From the NCBI GenBank assembly GCA_964613055.1, contig CAZTGD010000002.1, forward strand, positions 52,880-116,879: 64,000 nucleotides of DNA. Direction: 5' to 3'. Under the pieces are notes generated by a model. The model ran no database searches and was not told where the DNA came from. It saw nothing but the letters and a program-made list of their open reading frames with translations. Below are positions 8,750 through 17,769 of this stretch, in pieces. A program made the position numbers and the translations under genes. The first letter of the stretch is position 1; each line of letters opens with the position of its first letter. The DNA comes from JAXGMQ01 sp964613055 (GTDB lineage: Bacteria; Caldisericota; Caldisericia; JAAYUI01).

Positions 8750-9327
8750 TGAGTTTGAGCAAAAACGAGTGGGTGCTGGGTGAGATCGGAAAGCTGGTCA
8801 AAGGGTGCGAGCTCTGTACACTTTCCGTAAATAGAACAAATCCAGTTCCTGGCTTGGGTTCTCCAAACGCAACAATTATGTTTGTTGGCGAAGGTCCAGG
8901 TGCTAACGAAGATAAACAGGGGAAACCCTTTGTTGGACAAGCGGGAAAACTTCTCGATCACCTGTTGGCGTCTATCGCTGTGTCGAGAGATGATGTCTTC
9001 ATAACAAACATTGTTAAATGCAGACCTCCCAACAATCGAGTACCTTCTGCTGAAGAAGTGAGAACATGCAAGCCCTACCTTATGTCTCAGATTGCTATAA
9101 TCAGACCAAAGGTCATTGTAACCCTGGGTTCACCATCAGCTAAAACACTCATAAGTCCTTCAATTTCAATAAGCAGAATACACGGAAAATTGCAGATCAA
9201 GGAAGGTCTGAGATACCTGCCGATGTATCACCCCGCCGCTTATCTTCACAAACGCTCTCCGGATCTGCTTCAAGCGATGAAAGATGATTTCAAGACGATA
9301 GCGAAACTAAACACACAGTTGGTATAA
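8749..9327 (+). CDS. Uracil-DNA glycosylase, family 4/5 type (4Fe-4S)
   Basis: This 192-residue enzyme would remove uracil from DNA to start base-excision repair. Four cysteines, C20 and C23 (KGCELC), C91 (VKCRPP) and C107 (RTCKPY), match the 4Fe-4S ligands of thermophile-type UDG. Motif GEGPGANEDKQGKPFVGQAG forms the active-site loop and YHPAAYLHKR the C-terminal His loop. The GTG start at 8749 overlaps the stop of the M16 gene by 1 nt, and ATG of the next gene follows its stop directly, so it is an internal operon member. Confidence 0.93.
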   Translation: MSLSKNEWVLGEIGKLVKGCELCTLSVNRTNPVPGLGSPNATIMFVGEGPGANEDKQGKPFVGQAGKLLDHLLASIAVSRDDVFITNIVKCRPPNNRVPSAEEVRTCKPYLMSQIAIIRPKVIVTLGSPSAKTLISPSISISRIHGKLQIKEGLRYLPMYHPAAYLHKRSPDLLQAMKDDFKTIAKLNTQLV

Positions 9328-10989
9328 ATGAAGAAGAATAATGAATCAAATGTCTACATCACACTCCTTGGTGGATTGGATGAAGTAGGCAAGAATATGA
9401 CTGTAATAGAGTGGGACGGCAACGCTGTACTCATTGATGCTGGTTTCAAGTTTCCCGATGCGGAGCTACCGGGCATTGACAAGGTCATTCCAGATCTAAG
9501 CTATATTGACAAGATCAAGGGTAAGATAAAAGCGATACTGCTTACACATGGTCACGCTGACCATATTGGAGCACTCAAGTATGTTCTGGAAAAGGTAAAG
9601 GTTCCAATCTATGGTACAAAGCTAACACTCGGTCTTGCAAATGATGTGTTGCCTGGGTACTTGAGACCCCTTGAAACTCGACAGGTTGAAGCTGGCAAGG
9701 ATTATCGCATAGCTGGAGTGAAAACTGAATTCATTCGAGTTACTCACTCTATCCCTGAGGGTGTGGCTATTGCGTTGTATCTCAAGCCTGGGATTGTGCT
9801 TCACACAGGTGATTTCAAGATTGATTTGAGACCGATTGATGGACACCCCATCGATTTACCCCGTTTTGGGGAGCTTGGTTCCAAGGGTGTTCTGTGCATG
9901 TTGTCAGATTCAACAAATGCCGATGAACCTGGATATACAGGCTCTGAGTCACAGGTTGGAAAAACTCTTGATAGGATCTTTAGAGCCGCTCCCGCAAGGA
10001 TTATTGTGGCAACCTTTTCAACAAACATCCATCGACTACAGCAGGTGGTTGACACAACCCATCGAATGGGCAGGAAACTCCTTGTTGATGGCAGGGGTAT
10101 AAACGAAACCATTAAGGTTGCAACAAGACTGGGTTATTTCACAATGCCGTCTGGACTGACAATCAAACACGACCAGCTGAATAAATACAAACCTGAAGAG
10201 ATAGCTATTATGACGACTGGGACTCAGGGTGAACCGATGTCTGGACTGTCAAAGATAGCCAATTCAGTGCACAGGAATATAGATGTTCGCAAGGATGATT
10301 CAATACTCGTGTCTGCTGACCCAATCCCAGGTAACGAGACGGTAGTATCTAAAACCGTTTCATCGTTGATCAAGCTTGGTGCGACTGTTTACTACCGTAG
10401 AGTAGATGGTGTTCATGTTTCGGGTCACGCTTCCCAAGAGGAGCTGAGGGTAATGCTGGCTTTGGTAAAACCGAAGTACTTCATCCCCGTTCATGGAGAG
10501 TATAAACAGATGTGGTTTCATGGGAAGATCGCCCAGGAGGTGGGAGTAGATGAAAAAAACATCTTCCTGTGTGAGAACGGCGATCAGGTGTTGATCAACA
10601 AGAGACAGGGAAAGATCCACAAAAAGGTACCCGCCAGTTCTGTTTACATAGACGGAAAATCTGTGGGTGATATAGGCACTTCTGTTTTAAAAGAACGCTC
10701 CAGCCTGTCTCGAGACGGTTTCTTAGCTGTTAGTGTTGTCATATCTAATCTGTCAAAAGAGTTGCTGAGCGAACCAGAGATAAACTCCTTAGGCTTCATA
10801 TACATGAAAAACTCAACTGAAACATTTGAAGCGACAAAAAAAGTGACCAAGGAGATTGTCGGTAGGTGGAAACAAAATAAACAGCCCGTATCCAAGCTTA
10901 AGTCAATGATTCGCACAAGTGTAAAGGATGTTCTGTATAAACAAACTCGCAGAATCCCTGTGATACTCCCAGTGGTGATAATGGTATGA
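9328..10989 (+). CDS. rnj: Ribonuclease J
   Basis: RNase J is a metallo-beta-lactamase/beta-CASP nuclease with endo- and 5'-3' exonuclease activity on RNA. The 553 residues match the family. HGHADH at 74-79 is the HxHxDH zinc motif, HTGDFKID carries the next ligands, and VHGEYKQM lies after the beta-CASP insert (about 210-350). The ATG directly follows the upstream stop, and its stop overlaps the Nudix start (ATGA). With pnp in the same operon, the main exonucleases of both directions would be made together. RNase J presence argues against an RNase E-only proteobacterial host. Confidence 0.96.
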   Translation: MKKNNESNVYITLLGGLDEVGKNMTVIEWDGNAVLIDAGFKFPDAELPGIDKVIPDLSYIDKIKGKIKAILLTHGHADHIGALKYVLEKVKVPIYGTKLTLGLANDVLPGYLRPLETRQVEAGKDYRIAGVKTEFIRVTHSIPEGVAIALYLKPGIVLHTGDFKIDLRPIDGHPIDLPRFGELGSKGVLCMLSDSTNADEPGYTGSESQVGKTLDRIFRAAPARIIVATFSTNIHRLQQVVDTTHRMGRKLLVDGRGINETIKVATRLGYFTMPSGLTIKHDQLNKYKPEEIAIMTTGTQGEPMSGLSKIANSVHRNIDVRKDDSILVSADPIPGNETVVSKTVSSLIKLGATVYYRRVDGVHVSGHASQEELRVMLALVKPKYFIPVHGEYKQMWFHGKIAQEVGVDEKNIFLCENGDQVLINKRQGKIHKKVPASSVYIDGKSVGDIGTSVLKERSSLSRDGFLAVSVVISNLSKELLSEPEINSLGFIYMKNSTETFEATKKVTKEIVGRWKQNKQPVSKLKSMIRTSVKDVLYKQTRRIPVILPVVIMV

Positions 10990-11531
10990 AAGAACTTGAA
11001 AGAAAGGTATTGAAAAAGGGACTGCTCTTTGATTTTGTTAGAGGGCAATACATGGATGAATTCAAGGTAACCAGAGAGTTCATCGAAACAAACTATTCAG
11101 CTGTAGTTGTCCTCCCAATCACCGATGACAAAAAAGTGGTGTTAGTCAGGCAATTTCGGGCCCCAACAGGCTATAACATCCTCGAGGTACCTGCTGGCAA
11201 GATTGAGCCAGGAGAGGAACCTTCAATAGCCGCTAGTAGGGAGTTAACCGAAGAAACGGGTATGATCGCGGATCAAATTACCTTTCTCGGAAAGGGTTAT
11301 GCGTCTCCAGGTATCAGCAGTGAGTTGTATCATTTCTATCTGGCAACTGGAATCTCTATTGGTAAACAGAATCCAGATCCAGATGAAAAGGTGGTTCCTG
11401 TATCAATGGATATGATTGATTTTGTATCTAAGTTAGGAACAGAAGAGATTATAGACTCAAAGACCATTGCAGTGTATGGTCTTTGGAGAGCGATAATTGG
11501 TAATAAAACGGGGTCCAAAGAGAATGTTTAG
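10986..11531 (+). CDS. Nudix hydrolase, ADP-ribose pyrophosphatase-like
   Basis: The 181-residue protein has a perfect Nudix box: GKIEPGE followed by SRELTEETGM fits Gx5Ex7REUxEExGU. The preceding RQFRAPTGYNILEVPAG is typical of the ADP-ribose pyrophosphatase branch (NudF/YqkG), as is the substrate-side SPGISSELYHFYLA segment. It probably hydrolyses ADP-ribose to AMP and ribose 5-phosphate. It starts with an ATGA overlap on rnj and overlaps queT by 8 nt. Together with the downstream NAD synthetase genes it suggests NAD turnover as a side theme of this operon. Confidence 0.92.
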   Translation: MKELERKVLKKGLLFDFVRGQYMDEFKVTREFIETNYSAVVVLPITDDKKVVLVRQFRAPTGYNILEVPAGKIEPGEEPSIAASRELTEETGMIADQITFLGKGYASPGISSELYHFYLATGISIGKQNPDPDEKVVPVSMDMIDFVSKLGTEEIIDSKTIAVYGLWRAIIGNKTGSKENV

Positions 11532-12087
11532 AAATAAACCATTATTAATAATTGTTCGGGGAGCTGTTATAGCCGCCTTATATGTTGTCCTAACACTTCC
11601 TTTTGCCGTTATTTCATTTGGTGTATTGCAGGTTAGACTCTCAGAGATGCTCACCATCGCACCTTTTTTCTGGCCTGAAGCCATACCTGGATTGGCAGTG
11701 GGGTGTTTGGTGGCAAACATAATAGGATCACCATTTGGTTTGGTTGATTGGATCTTTGGTACGCTGGCAACCCTCACTGCAGCATGGCTTACCTTTCTAT
11801 TGAGTAAAACCGGCAAGCTTTGGATAGCCGCAATTCCACCGGTAGTAATAAATGCATTGATAGTTGGTGCATACTTATCGGTTTTGCTTGGATTCCTCGG
11901 TCCAGAAACTCCACCAATGCCAACTGGTTTTGAAGGATTCTCGGCAGTTATTAACAGTTTCCAGTTTTCGGGTTACATGATTACAGCTGGATATATTGCA
12001 TTTGGTCAGATACTCGCTGTATCTGGTTTGGGGTTACCTCTAGCTTATGGACTCAGGAAGGCTGGATTAGTTGGTAATGGAAGATAA
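11524..12087 (+). CDS. queT: QueT-type queuosine precursor transporter (S component)
   Basis: A 187-residue integral membrane protein with about six hydrophobic helices. VIAALYVVLTLPFAVISFG, QVRLSEMLTIAPFFWPEAIPG and GCLVANIIGSPFGLVDWIFG are hallmark segments of the QueT family, an ECF-transporter substrate-binding component for preQ0/preQ1-like precursors. The ATG at 11524 is chosen over an upstream TTG at 11497 because the family N-terminus starts just before the first helix. It overlaps the Nudix stop by 8 nt and the next gene by 11 nt. No ECF ATPase or T component is in the window, so it would use shared modules. No preQ1 riboswitch is seen, since the gene is internal to the operon. Confidence 0.9.
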   Translation: MFRNKPLLIIVRGAVIAALYVVLTLPFAVISFGVLQVRLSEMLTIAPFFWPEAIPGLAVGCLVANIIGSPFGLVDWIFGTLATLTAAWLTFLLSKTGKLWIAAIPPVVINALIVGAYLSVLLGFLGPETPPMPTGFEGFSAVINSFQFSGYMITAGYIAFGQILAVSGLGLPLAYGLRKAGLVGNGR

Positions 12088-12925
12088 GTTTAACATTGCA
12101 GTAGCACAGATATCACCAATATTTGCAGACATATCAGCCAATGTAGAAAAACATCTATCATGGATCGAATCAGCCAAGAAGAAGAAAGCTGATATTGTTG
12201 TTTTCCCTGAGTTGGGAATCAGTGGTTATGCATTGAAGGACCTCTCATCAGAGATAGCCATTAAACCTTATGGGGATGAATTGAAACCCATCAGGGATGC
12301 GTCCTTTGATATTGGTGTAGTTGTAAGTTTTCCCGAGCTATGTGATGATTGTATATCCTATATTTCATCAGCATTCTTCTATCAAGGTGAATTAATTCAT
12401 CTATATCGGAAGGTTCATCCCCCGACCCATGGCATGTTTGAGGAGATAAAGTACTTCGGTGTTGGTAGTCAGATAAGGGCATTTGACACGTCATGGTCCA
12501 GGATGGGGATGATGATATGTCGTGACATATGGCATCCTGAGATGGCTTTTACACTCTCTGCTGATGGAGCTATGTGCATCATTGCAAGTTCGGCTATCCC
12601 AGCAAGGAATATCGGTCCTGAAGGATTTGGCGTCCAACAGTCAATGAAGCGGACGATTCAGAATATGGCACTGACAAACCAATGTTGGGTAATACTCTCA
12701 AACAGAGTTGGAACAGAGGATGGAGTTGTTTTCCTTGGCGGATCAATGGTCTGTTCACCTAATGGAAACGTGGTTTGCGAATTTGGGTTGCTTGAAGAGG
12801 ATCTTCAGATTGCAACGATTGATATGCAACAGTTAAGGCGAGATCGTGACTCGTTGAACCTTGTAAGAGAAAGAAAAACAAGACTCATACTCGACCATTT
12901 GAGGAGGATTGTAGATGGTTACTGA
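12077..12925 (+). CDS. Carbon-nitrogen hydrolase (nitrilase superfamily), putative glutaminase partner of NadE
   Basis: The 282-residue protein has the full nitrilase catalytic set: Glu45 (VVFPELGISG), Lys112 (LYRKVHPP) and Cys148 (GMMICRDIWHP). The ATG at 12077 overlaps the queT stop by 11 nt; a TTG 6 nt upstream is an alternative. It overlaps nadE by 11 nt. In many bacteria glutamine-dependent NAD synthetase is a fusion of exactly these two domains, so this gene is a likely stand-alone glutaminase feeding ammonia to NadE. An independent amidase role cannot be excluded. Confidence 0.88.
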   Translation: MEDKFNIAVAQISPIFADISANVEKHLSWIESAKKKKADIVVFPELGISGYALKDLSSEIAIKPYGDELKPIRDASFDIGVVVSFPELCDDCISYISSAFFYQGELIHLYRKVHPPTHGMFEEIKYFGVGSQIRAFDTSWSRMGMMICRDIWHPEMAFTLSADGAMCIIASSAIPARNIGPEGFGVQQSMKRTIQNMALTNQCWVILSNRVGTEDGVVFLGGSMVCSPNGNVVCEFGLLEEDLQIATIDMQQLRRDRDSLNLVRERKTRLILDHLRRIVDGY

Positions 12926-13718
12926 TATCGATTGTGTTTTAACTGAGAAAGCCATCACCACATTTATTTCTGAGTACACATCAAAAGCAGGTTTGAAGGG
13001 TGGAGTGTTGGGTCTTTCAGGCGGTCTTGATTCGTCGTTGGTTGCCAGTCTAGCTGTGAAGGCATTTGGGAGAGAGAATGTTTTAGGTCTGATTCTCCCT
13101 TACAGGGATTCAAGCCCTGCTTCAAAGGAGCATGCTGAACTGCTTGCACAAAATCTGAAGATTCGAACAATGGTTATTGATATTTCAAGCATGGCAGATG
13201 GCTATAAGATTGAAACAGATAGGATTCGATTGGGGAATCTATTGGCAAGAATAAGGATGTCTGTCATTTTTGACATCTCTCACAGAGATAACCTCATTGT
13301 TCTGGGTACGTCCAACAAAACGGAGATGCTCATTGGATACACAACATGGTTCGGCGATAACGCCGCTGGGATGTATCCCATAGGAGATTTGTACAAATCA
13401 CAGGTTAGAGCAATGGCTAGCCATATGAGTGTTCCATCTGAGATAAATGATAAACCTCCATCCGCTGATCTGTGGAAGGATCAAACCGATGAGAATGAGA
13501 TTGGTTTATCGTACGAGACACTGGATTACATCCTATATAAACTCGTCGACCAGAGGATGAGTGCGGATGATCTGGTTGATAAAGGAATCGCAAAGAATAA
13601 TGTGGAAAGAGTCTTTAGTCTTGTGAAGAAGTCCCAGTTCAAGAGAAGTACACCACCAATATGCAAGCTGTCTTCTAGGACGATAAACACTGATTTTGAA
13701 TACTTGTCACAGTGGTAA
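12915..13718 (+). CDS. nadE: NAD(+) synthetase
   Basis: NadE amidates nicotinic acid adenine dinucleotide to NAD+ using ATP and ammonia. The 267-residue length is that of the stand-alone synthetase domain. LGLSGGLDSSLVASL (about 32-46) is the PP-loop, LGTSNKTEMLIGYTTWFGD and NDKPPSADLW are conserved NadE motifs that bind the deamido-NAD and ATP. The ATG overlaps the upstream amidohydrolase gene by 11 nt. It is the last gene of the rpsO operon and faces a convergent roadblock gene 9 bp away, with no evident terminator. Confidence 0.95.
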   Translation: MVTDIDCVLTEKAITTFISEYTSKAGLKGGVLGLSGGLDSSLVASLAVKAFGRENVLGLILPYRDSSPASKEHAELLAQNLKIRTMVIDISSMADGYKIETDRIRLGNLLARIRMSVIFDISHRDNLIVLGTSNKTEMLIGYTTWFGDNAAGMYPIGDLYKSQVRAMASHMSVPSEINDKPPSADLWKDQTDENEIGLSYETLDYILYKLVDQRMSADDLVDKGIAKNNVERVFSLVKKSQFKRSTPPICKLSSRTINTDFEYLSQW

Positions 13719-13727
13719 AGGTGTTAC

Positions 13728-14099
13728 CTATTGTAGGTTAGTCATTTCAGTGATGACCTGTCTTAAAATCATCAGCACGTAACCCAGTTTAACGCTAGAC
13801 CTCGCCATCACGGTCAATGTACCCAGCTCTCCGACTGATGAGATGACTACATAGCCTTTATCTCCCTTAATGTATACCTGTTTCAGTTCTCCAGATATGA
13901 GGTCGGATACCACTCTCTCCCCAAGTGCATAAAGAGTTGCCGACATTGCCGATACCGTATCCTCTTCAACAGCTGATGGTACTACAGAGTATACGGGAAG
14001 ACCATCCTCTGACACCAACGCACAACCAATAATATCTGGGTTCAAGTTGGCAACCTGGTCAATAATCCTTCTGATTTCTGAAACTACGAGTTGTGACAT
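13728..14099 (-). CDS. Roadblock/LC7 domain protein
   Basis: The 123-residue protein is a single roadblock/LC7 domain: helix (SEIRRIIDQVANL), beta strands with GCALVSEDGLPVYS, long central helix, and strand KGYVVISSVGELGTLTVMA. These domains dimerise and commonly regulate small Ras-like GTPases (MglB with MglA). No GTPase gene is next to it. It is read alone and convergent to nadE. The start has no Shine-Dalgarno site, and a -10 box lies 11 nt upstream, so the transcript may be nearly leaderless. Confidence 0.85.
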   Translation of the reverse strand: MSQLVVSEIRRIIDQVANLNPDIIGCALVSEDGLPVYSVVPSAVEEDTVSAMSATLYALGERVVSDLISGELKQVYIKGDKGYVVISSVGELGTLTVMARSSVKLGYVLMILRQVITEMTNLQ

Positions 14100-14110
14100 A
14101 CTTGTAGTTC

Positions 14111-14138
14111 ATCATATACTTATGTTTACAAAAGTCAA
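14111..14138 (-). promoter_or_regulatory. Promoter of the roadblock gene
   Basis: On the minus strand TTGACT (14138-14133) and TATGAT (14116-14111) are spaced by 16 bp. The -10 ends 11 nt from the ATG, so the expected 5' end leaves only about 4 nt of leader. Confidence 0.6.
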
Positions 14139-14152
14139 TTCGATTGTACCAA

Positions 14153-14189
14153 CTAAAACACCCGAGTTTGAGAGACTCGGGTGTTTTAG
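14153..14189 (-). terminator. Intrinsic terminator after the Ig/CuAO_N1 protein gene
   Basis: A perfect 14-bp stem (14153-14166 with 14176-14189; core ACACCCGAG) encloses a 9-nt loop. A/T-rich ends give it a T tract when read on the minus strand. It lies 31 bp past the stop of the 850-residue secreted protein gene and could also stop plus-strand transcripts. Confidence 0.8.
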
Positions 14190-14219
14190 AAAAGAAAGGA
14201 GGAGAATAATGGAAATTAC

Positions 14220-16772
14220 TTATGGGATATACAGTCTTTCGATTGTTATCTCCTTGGTTTCCGAAGCCCAGTCAATATCGCTGTTAAATGCTTCTGAAAT
14301 AGCTCTGAGAGGAACGAATGTTGAGTCGTTTTTAATCAATGGTGCTACTGCTAAATTCCTCTTTTCTCCAGATACCACCATGTGAGGTACTCCAATCTGA
14401 AGGAGTATCTGTGTTCTGTCGAGTGTTATCTCGATGCTTCTGGTTTTGGAATCATATTCGATAACCGCGTTGAATGCCTCTGATATGGCTCTAACAGGTA
14501 CCATGGTTGTATCTCTTTCGATGAATGGAGCAAATCTAAGTTCTTTTCTTCTTCCATCAACAAGGAAATCAGATGATCCTACCTTCATGATGATCGTTGT
14601 ACGTTTGTAGTTTACAAATGAATGCTCCTTTGATGATGTGTTACCTGCAGGGTCGGTTGCAATGATTTCAATTGTGTTGTCACCATAAGTTACGGGGACA
14701 GTGATAGAGAATGAAGATGATGTTATTATCGGTTCAATTTCATCAATACCCTGAATTATGATAGTACTGTTCTCATCCACACAACCTTTGACTTCAACTA
14801 CTCTTGCCTCGATGTATCTATCGTCAATGGGATCAACCTTTATGCTTGGAGAGATGGAGTCAAGTGTTATTTTAAGTGATTTTCTGGTTACATTACCTGA
14901 TGGATCCTCTGCCTTAATATTGATCGTATTCGTGCCTTCACCAAGTTCGAATTCGAATGAGAATCTTCCGTTACTCTGTATCACCACGGGTTCACCATCA
15001 ACAAAAACCGACCCATTGGATTCAGTTTCTCCACTGATATAAACAATGTTCTTGCATGTGAGTGTAGGTATACTTTCATCTAGTTCAAGCGAAGGTGGCG
15101 TTTTATCTTTGTTTATCTTGAATTCATTAGAAATAGTTCCGAGATCAGAACCTCCTTGAACATCAACTCGAACCCACGATGGTTCAGTTGGTGTGAATGT
15201 GAAATTGGCTATGCCGTTCTCATCAGTTTTTTCTTCCTCCAGTACACCTGCACCAGATAACTGTACTCGAATACCCATTACAGGACGATTGTCCTCTTTT
15301 CGGGTGACAACAACTCTGCAATTACACTCAAGTCCAACCTCAGGGCTTTCAGGGCCGACATTGATTCTTGCATTGATTCGACTTACAGCAGTAGTACCAG
15401 AAGACACTGAGTGCTTTACAAAAGCGTCCATGTCAAGTTTGAACGTTCCATCTGGTCTGTAACGTCTCTCAATGTAGCTAGGATCCTCTTCGTGTGAGGG
15501 ACCTCCACCTGCCAGGTCAGTATCGCCATATGGGTTAACACCTACGAGCATGGTTACGCCACAGACATCGTTTGCAAAGATATAGTATTCAGCTTGTCCT
15601 TTGTTGTCCAAACTCAAAGAGTCCTGATAATTGAGGATTCCATTGTCATCAAAATCGGGCATAAGATAACAGCCGAGGTAGGGCGAATTATAGATACAAC
15701 CCATGCCCCATCCTACCTCCGTGTTGTCATACTCAAAAAGGTAACCGGTTTGGAATGTTCCATCATCCCACCTAGTGCAGGTTGTATTGTAGAAAGTTTT
15801 ATATCCCGAGTCTGACCAGTAGCCGTTGTCTGAATAGAATACATCGAAATAGGCAATATCAAATATCTCTTTATTTCTCAGCTCAATGATATCATCATTA
15901 TCCTTGTCAATACCCATGTTAATCCAATATCTATCATTCATATCCGATATGTATTTTATGTTTCGATTTGAGATTGGATCACGAGCCACCTCCTCTTCAA
16001 TGTTGTTGAATGAGAAGTTAGCAAGTGTTGTTGTGGTGACAGTTACTCTTGGTTCAGAGTAGTTATTACAGCTGGAAATATCGGATGCAATCCCTTTGAT
16101 TATTTTACCATCTGCCGTTCTCACCGTTGGGTTGAGTCCATAGATGCGATTGTCAGCCGCTGTCATCACAAAATCAGGATCACCGGGAGTATGAAAAATT
16201 CTCAACTCAGGGTCTTCAGTGTTCCAGATCGCATAATCAACATTTGGTGATTCAACTGATACAGTTACAGAACCGTAGTGTTTTCGGTCTGGAGTGTAAA
16301 CGATGATGTCAAAGTCGCCCTTATCATTCGCGCAGAAACCATTGAAAATGTATATCCCATCTTCAGCTCTGCTGAAATCAATATCAATTGGAGCTTCGAT
16401 ATCTGGAAACAGGATTCTATTACAAATCTCTGTTGTATCATCGTTATGTAGATCAAGTCTCGTCCAGTAGTACTGGGGTAATTCGTCAGGATGAGGATCC
16501 ACAAAAAGGGTATTCCAGACATTCTCATCCTCGATAGTTCCACTGTCTGTCAAGTCTATTGGGTTGCCGTTTTGGTCAGATACGTATAGTGTAAATGGAT
16601 CTGTTGGATCAACGAGTTCTGGAACTACGCCAGCTGTAAGGACGGCTGGTGAATGTGTTATCAACAGTGATTCATCTATCTTAGATGGACCAGCCTTCAC
16701 TTTATTTCCCACAAATACTGGAAGAGACGTAACCAGTAATAGTGTCGCAACAATTAGCGCTATCCTTTTCAT
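14220..16772 (-). CDS. Secreted multi-Ig protein with C-terminal CuAO_N1 domains
   Basis: 850 residues. Residues 1-27 are a signal peptide (MKRIALIVATLLLVTSLPVF). The first about 470 residues are an unassigned beta-rich region with many Asp and Asn, including metal-loop-like DFDDNG. About 480-560 resembles an invasin-type Ig domain (VVVTRKEDNRPVMGIRVQLS). Two related Ig-like repeats follow (about 560-720, with NGSVFVDGEPVVIQSNG). The end (about 725-850) is a tandem CuAO_N1 module with MVPVRAISEAFNA and FVPLRAISEAFNS. That module is shared with the proteins at 17747, 36603 and 59806 and is thought to act in surface attachment. AAAGGAG precedes the ATG. Its export and modules are clear; its function is unknown. 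Confidence 0.82.
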   Translation of the reverse strand: MKRIALIVATLLLVTSLPVFVGNKVKAGPSKIDESLLITHSPAVLTAGVVPELVDPTDPFTLYVSDQNGNPIDLTDSGTIEDENVWNTLFVDPHPDELPQYYWTRLDLHNDDTTEICNRILFPDIEAPIDIDFSRAEDGIYIFNGFCANDKGDFDIIVYTPDRKHYGSVTVSVESPNVDYAIWNTEDPELRIFHTPGDPDFVMTAADNRIYGLNPTVRTADGKIIKGIASDISSCNNYSEPRVTVTTTTLANFSFNNIEEEVARDPISNRNIKYISDMNDRYWINMGIDKDNDDIIELRNKEIFDIAYFDVFYSDNGYWSDSGYKTFYNTTCTRWDDGTFQTGYLFEYDNTEVGWGMGCIYNSPYLGCYLMPDFDDNGILNYQDSLSLDNKGQAEYYIFANDVCGVTMLVGVNPYGDTDLAGGGPSHEEDPSYIERRYRPDGTFKLDMDAFVKHSVSSGTTAVSRINARINVGPESPEVGLECNCRVVVTRKEDNRPVMGIRVQLSGAGVLEEEKTDENGIANFTFTPTEPSWVRVDVQGGSDLGTISNEFKINKDKTPPSLELDESIPTLTCKNIVYISGETESNGSVFVDGEPVVIQSNGRFSFEFELGEGTNTINIKAEDPSGNVTRKSLKITLDSISPSIKVDPIDDRYIEARVVEVKGCVDENSTIIIQGIDEIEPIITSSSFSITVPVTYGDNTIEIIATDPAGNTSSKEHSFVNYKRTTIIMKVGSSDFLVDGRRKELRFAPFIERDTTMVPVRAISEAFNAVIEYDSKTRSIEITLDRTQILLQIGVPHMVVSGEKRNLAVAPLIKNDSTFVPLRAISEAFNSDIDWASETKEITIERLYIP

Positions 16773-16845
16773 ATCGACTCCTTTGTTGTCAATAATACGA
16801 GAGAAAATCAGAGTGGGTTCAACATGATAAATAAATTACTAAGTC

Positions 16846-16873
16846 TTGCAGTATCGTTTAGTTTGAGTATAAT
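16846..16873 (+). promoter_or_regulatory. Promoter of the PflX-like gene
   Basis: A perfect TATAAT (16868-16873) lies 16 bp from a weak TTGCAG (16846-16851). The -10 ends 11 nt before the ATG at 16885, and no Shine-Dalgarno site fits between, so the mRNA should be nearly leaderless. Confidence 0.6.
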
Positions 16874-16884
16874 AAACAACGTCT

Positions 16885-17769
16885 ATGATGATAAAGGTTA
16901 AAAATAGCGTGTCTTATGATACGCTGAGGGCGCTTCAGTCACCATGTAAACTGTGTCCGAGAGAATGTGGTGCACTGAGAAAAGATGGTGAGTTGGGTTT
17001 CTGTGGAGCAGACGACAGGGTTGTGATTTCGTCCCACGGACCGCACCATGGTGAAGAGCCCCCAATATCGGGCATATCTGGTTCTGGTACAATATTCTTC
17101 AGCCATTGCACTATGGCATGTAAATACTGTCAGAACTATCCAATATCACATCTGCATAATGGCTATACGGTTACCGTGTCGGAACTTGCTGATATATTTC
17201 TCACTCAACAGCAAAAAGGTTGCCACAACCTTAACCTAGTTACTCCAACTCATTTCACTCCACAGATCGTTGCCGCTTTAGATATTGCCAAAGACAAAGG
17301 TTTTAAAATACCAGTCGTACACAACACATCTGGATATGAAAGGGTAGAGGTGTTAGAATTACTTGAAGGGTATATTGACATTTATCTTCCAGATGCGAAA
17401 TACTCGAGTAATGAAATCGCAAAACGTTATTCTTCTGCAGACGATTATGTTGAGTGCAATAGAAAAGCTTTACTGGAAATGGCCAGACAGGTTGGAGAAT
17501 TGAAACTCGATGATTATGGTATTGCTTACAAGGGGCTAATAATTCGTCATCTTATTCTGCCAAATGGATCAGCTGGAACAAAAGATACGCTTAGTTGGAT
17601 TGCAGAAAATATTCCTTTTGCTAGAATATCACTTATGAGTCAGTACTTTCCAGCCTATCATGCTATCTCTGAACCTGTGCTTGGTCGAATTATAATAAAA
17701 TATGAGTACGATACTGCTGTAAAATCACTAGAGAAAGGTGGATTGAGTGGTTGGGTGCAACCAATCTAA
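16885..17769 (+). CDS. Radical SAM protein, PflX/PflA-like
   Basis: The 294-residue protein has the radical SAM motif CTMACKYCQNY (CxxxCxxC) near residue 75, and an N-terminal Cys-rich segment CKLCPRECGALRKDGELGFC with four more cysteines. This layout matches the PflX family (COG1313) of proteins related to pyruvate formate-lyase activase, whose targets are largely unknown. Later motifs VTPTHFTPQIV and LPDAKY are typical of it. ATG 16885 (or 16888) sits just after a -10 box, without a Shine-Dalgarno site. The end overlaps the next gene by 23 nt, so the two are co-transcribed. No formate-lyase gene is nearby. Confidence 0.9.
   Translation: MMIKVKNSVSYDTLRALQSPCKLCPRECGALRKDGELGFCGADDRVVISSHGPHHGEEPPISGISGSGTIFFSHCTMACKYCQNYPISHLHNGYTVTVSELADIFLTQQQKGCHNLNLVTPTHFTPQIVAALDIAKDKGFKIPVVHNTSGYERVEVLELLEGYIDIYLPDAKYSSNEIAKRYSSADDYVECNRKALLEMARQVGELKLDDYGIAYKGLIIRHLILPNGSAGTKDTLSWIAENIPFARISLMSQYFPAYHAISEPVLGRIIIKYEYDTAVKSLEKGGLSGWVQPI

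Noticed and set aside
14196..14388. Plus-strand AGGAGG with ATG 14210 opening a 58-codon frame
   Set aside because: It is antisense to the conserved CuAO_N1 end of the 14220-16772 gene, and its sequence is explained by that gene; no promoter was seen.
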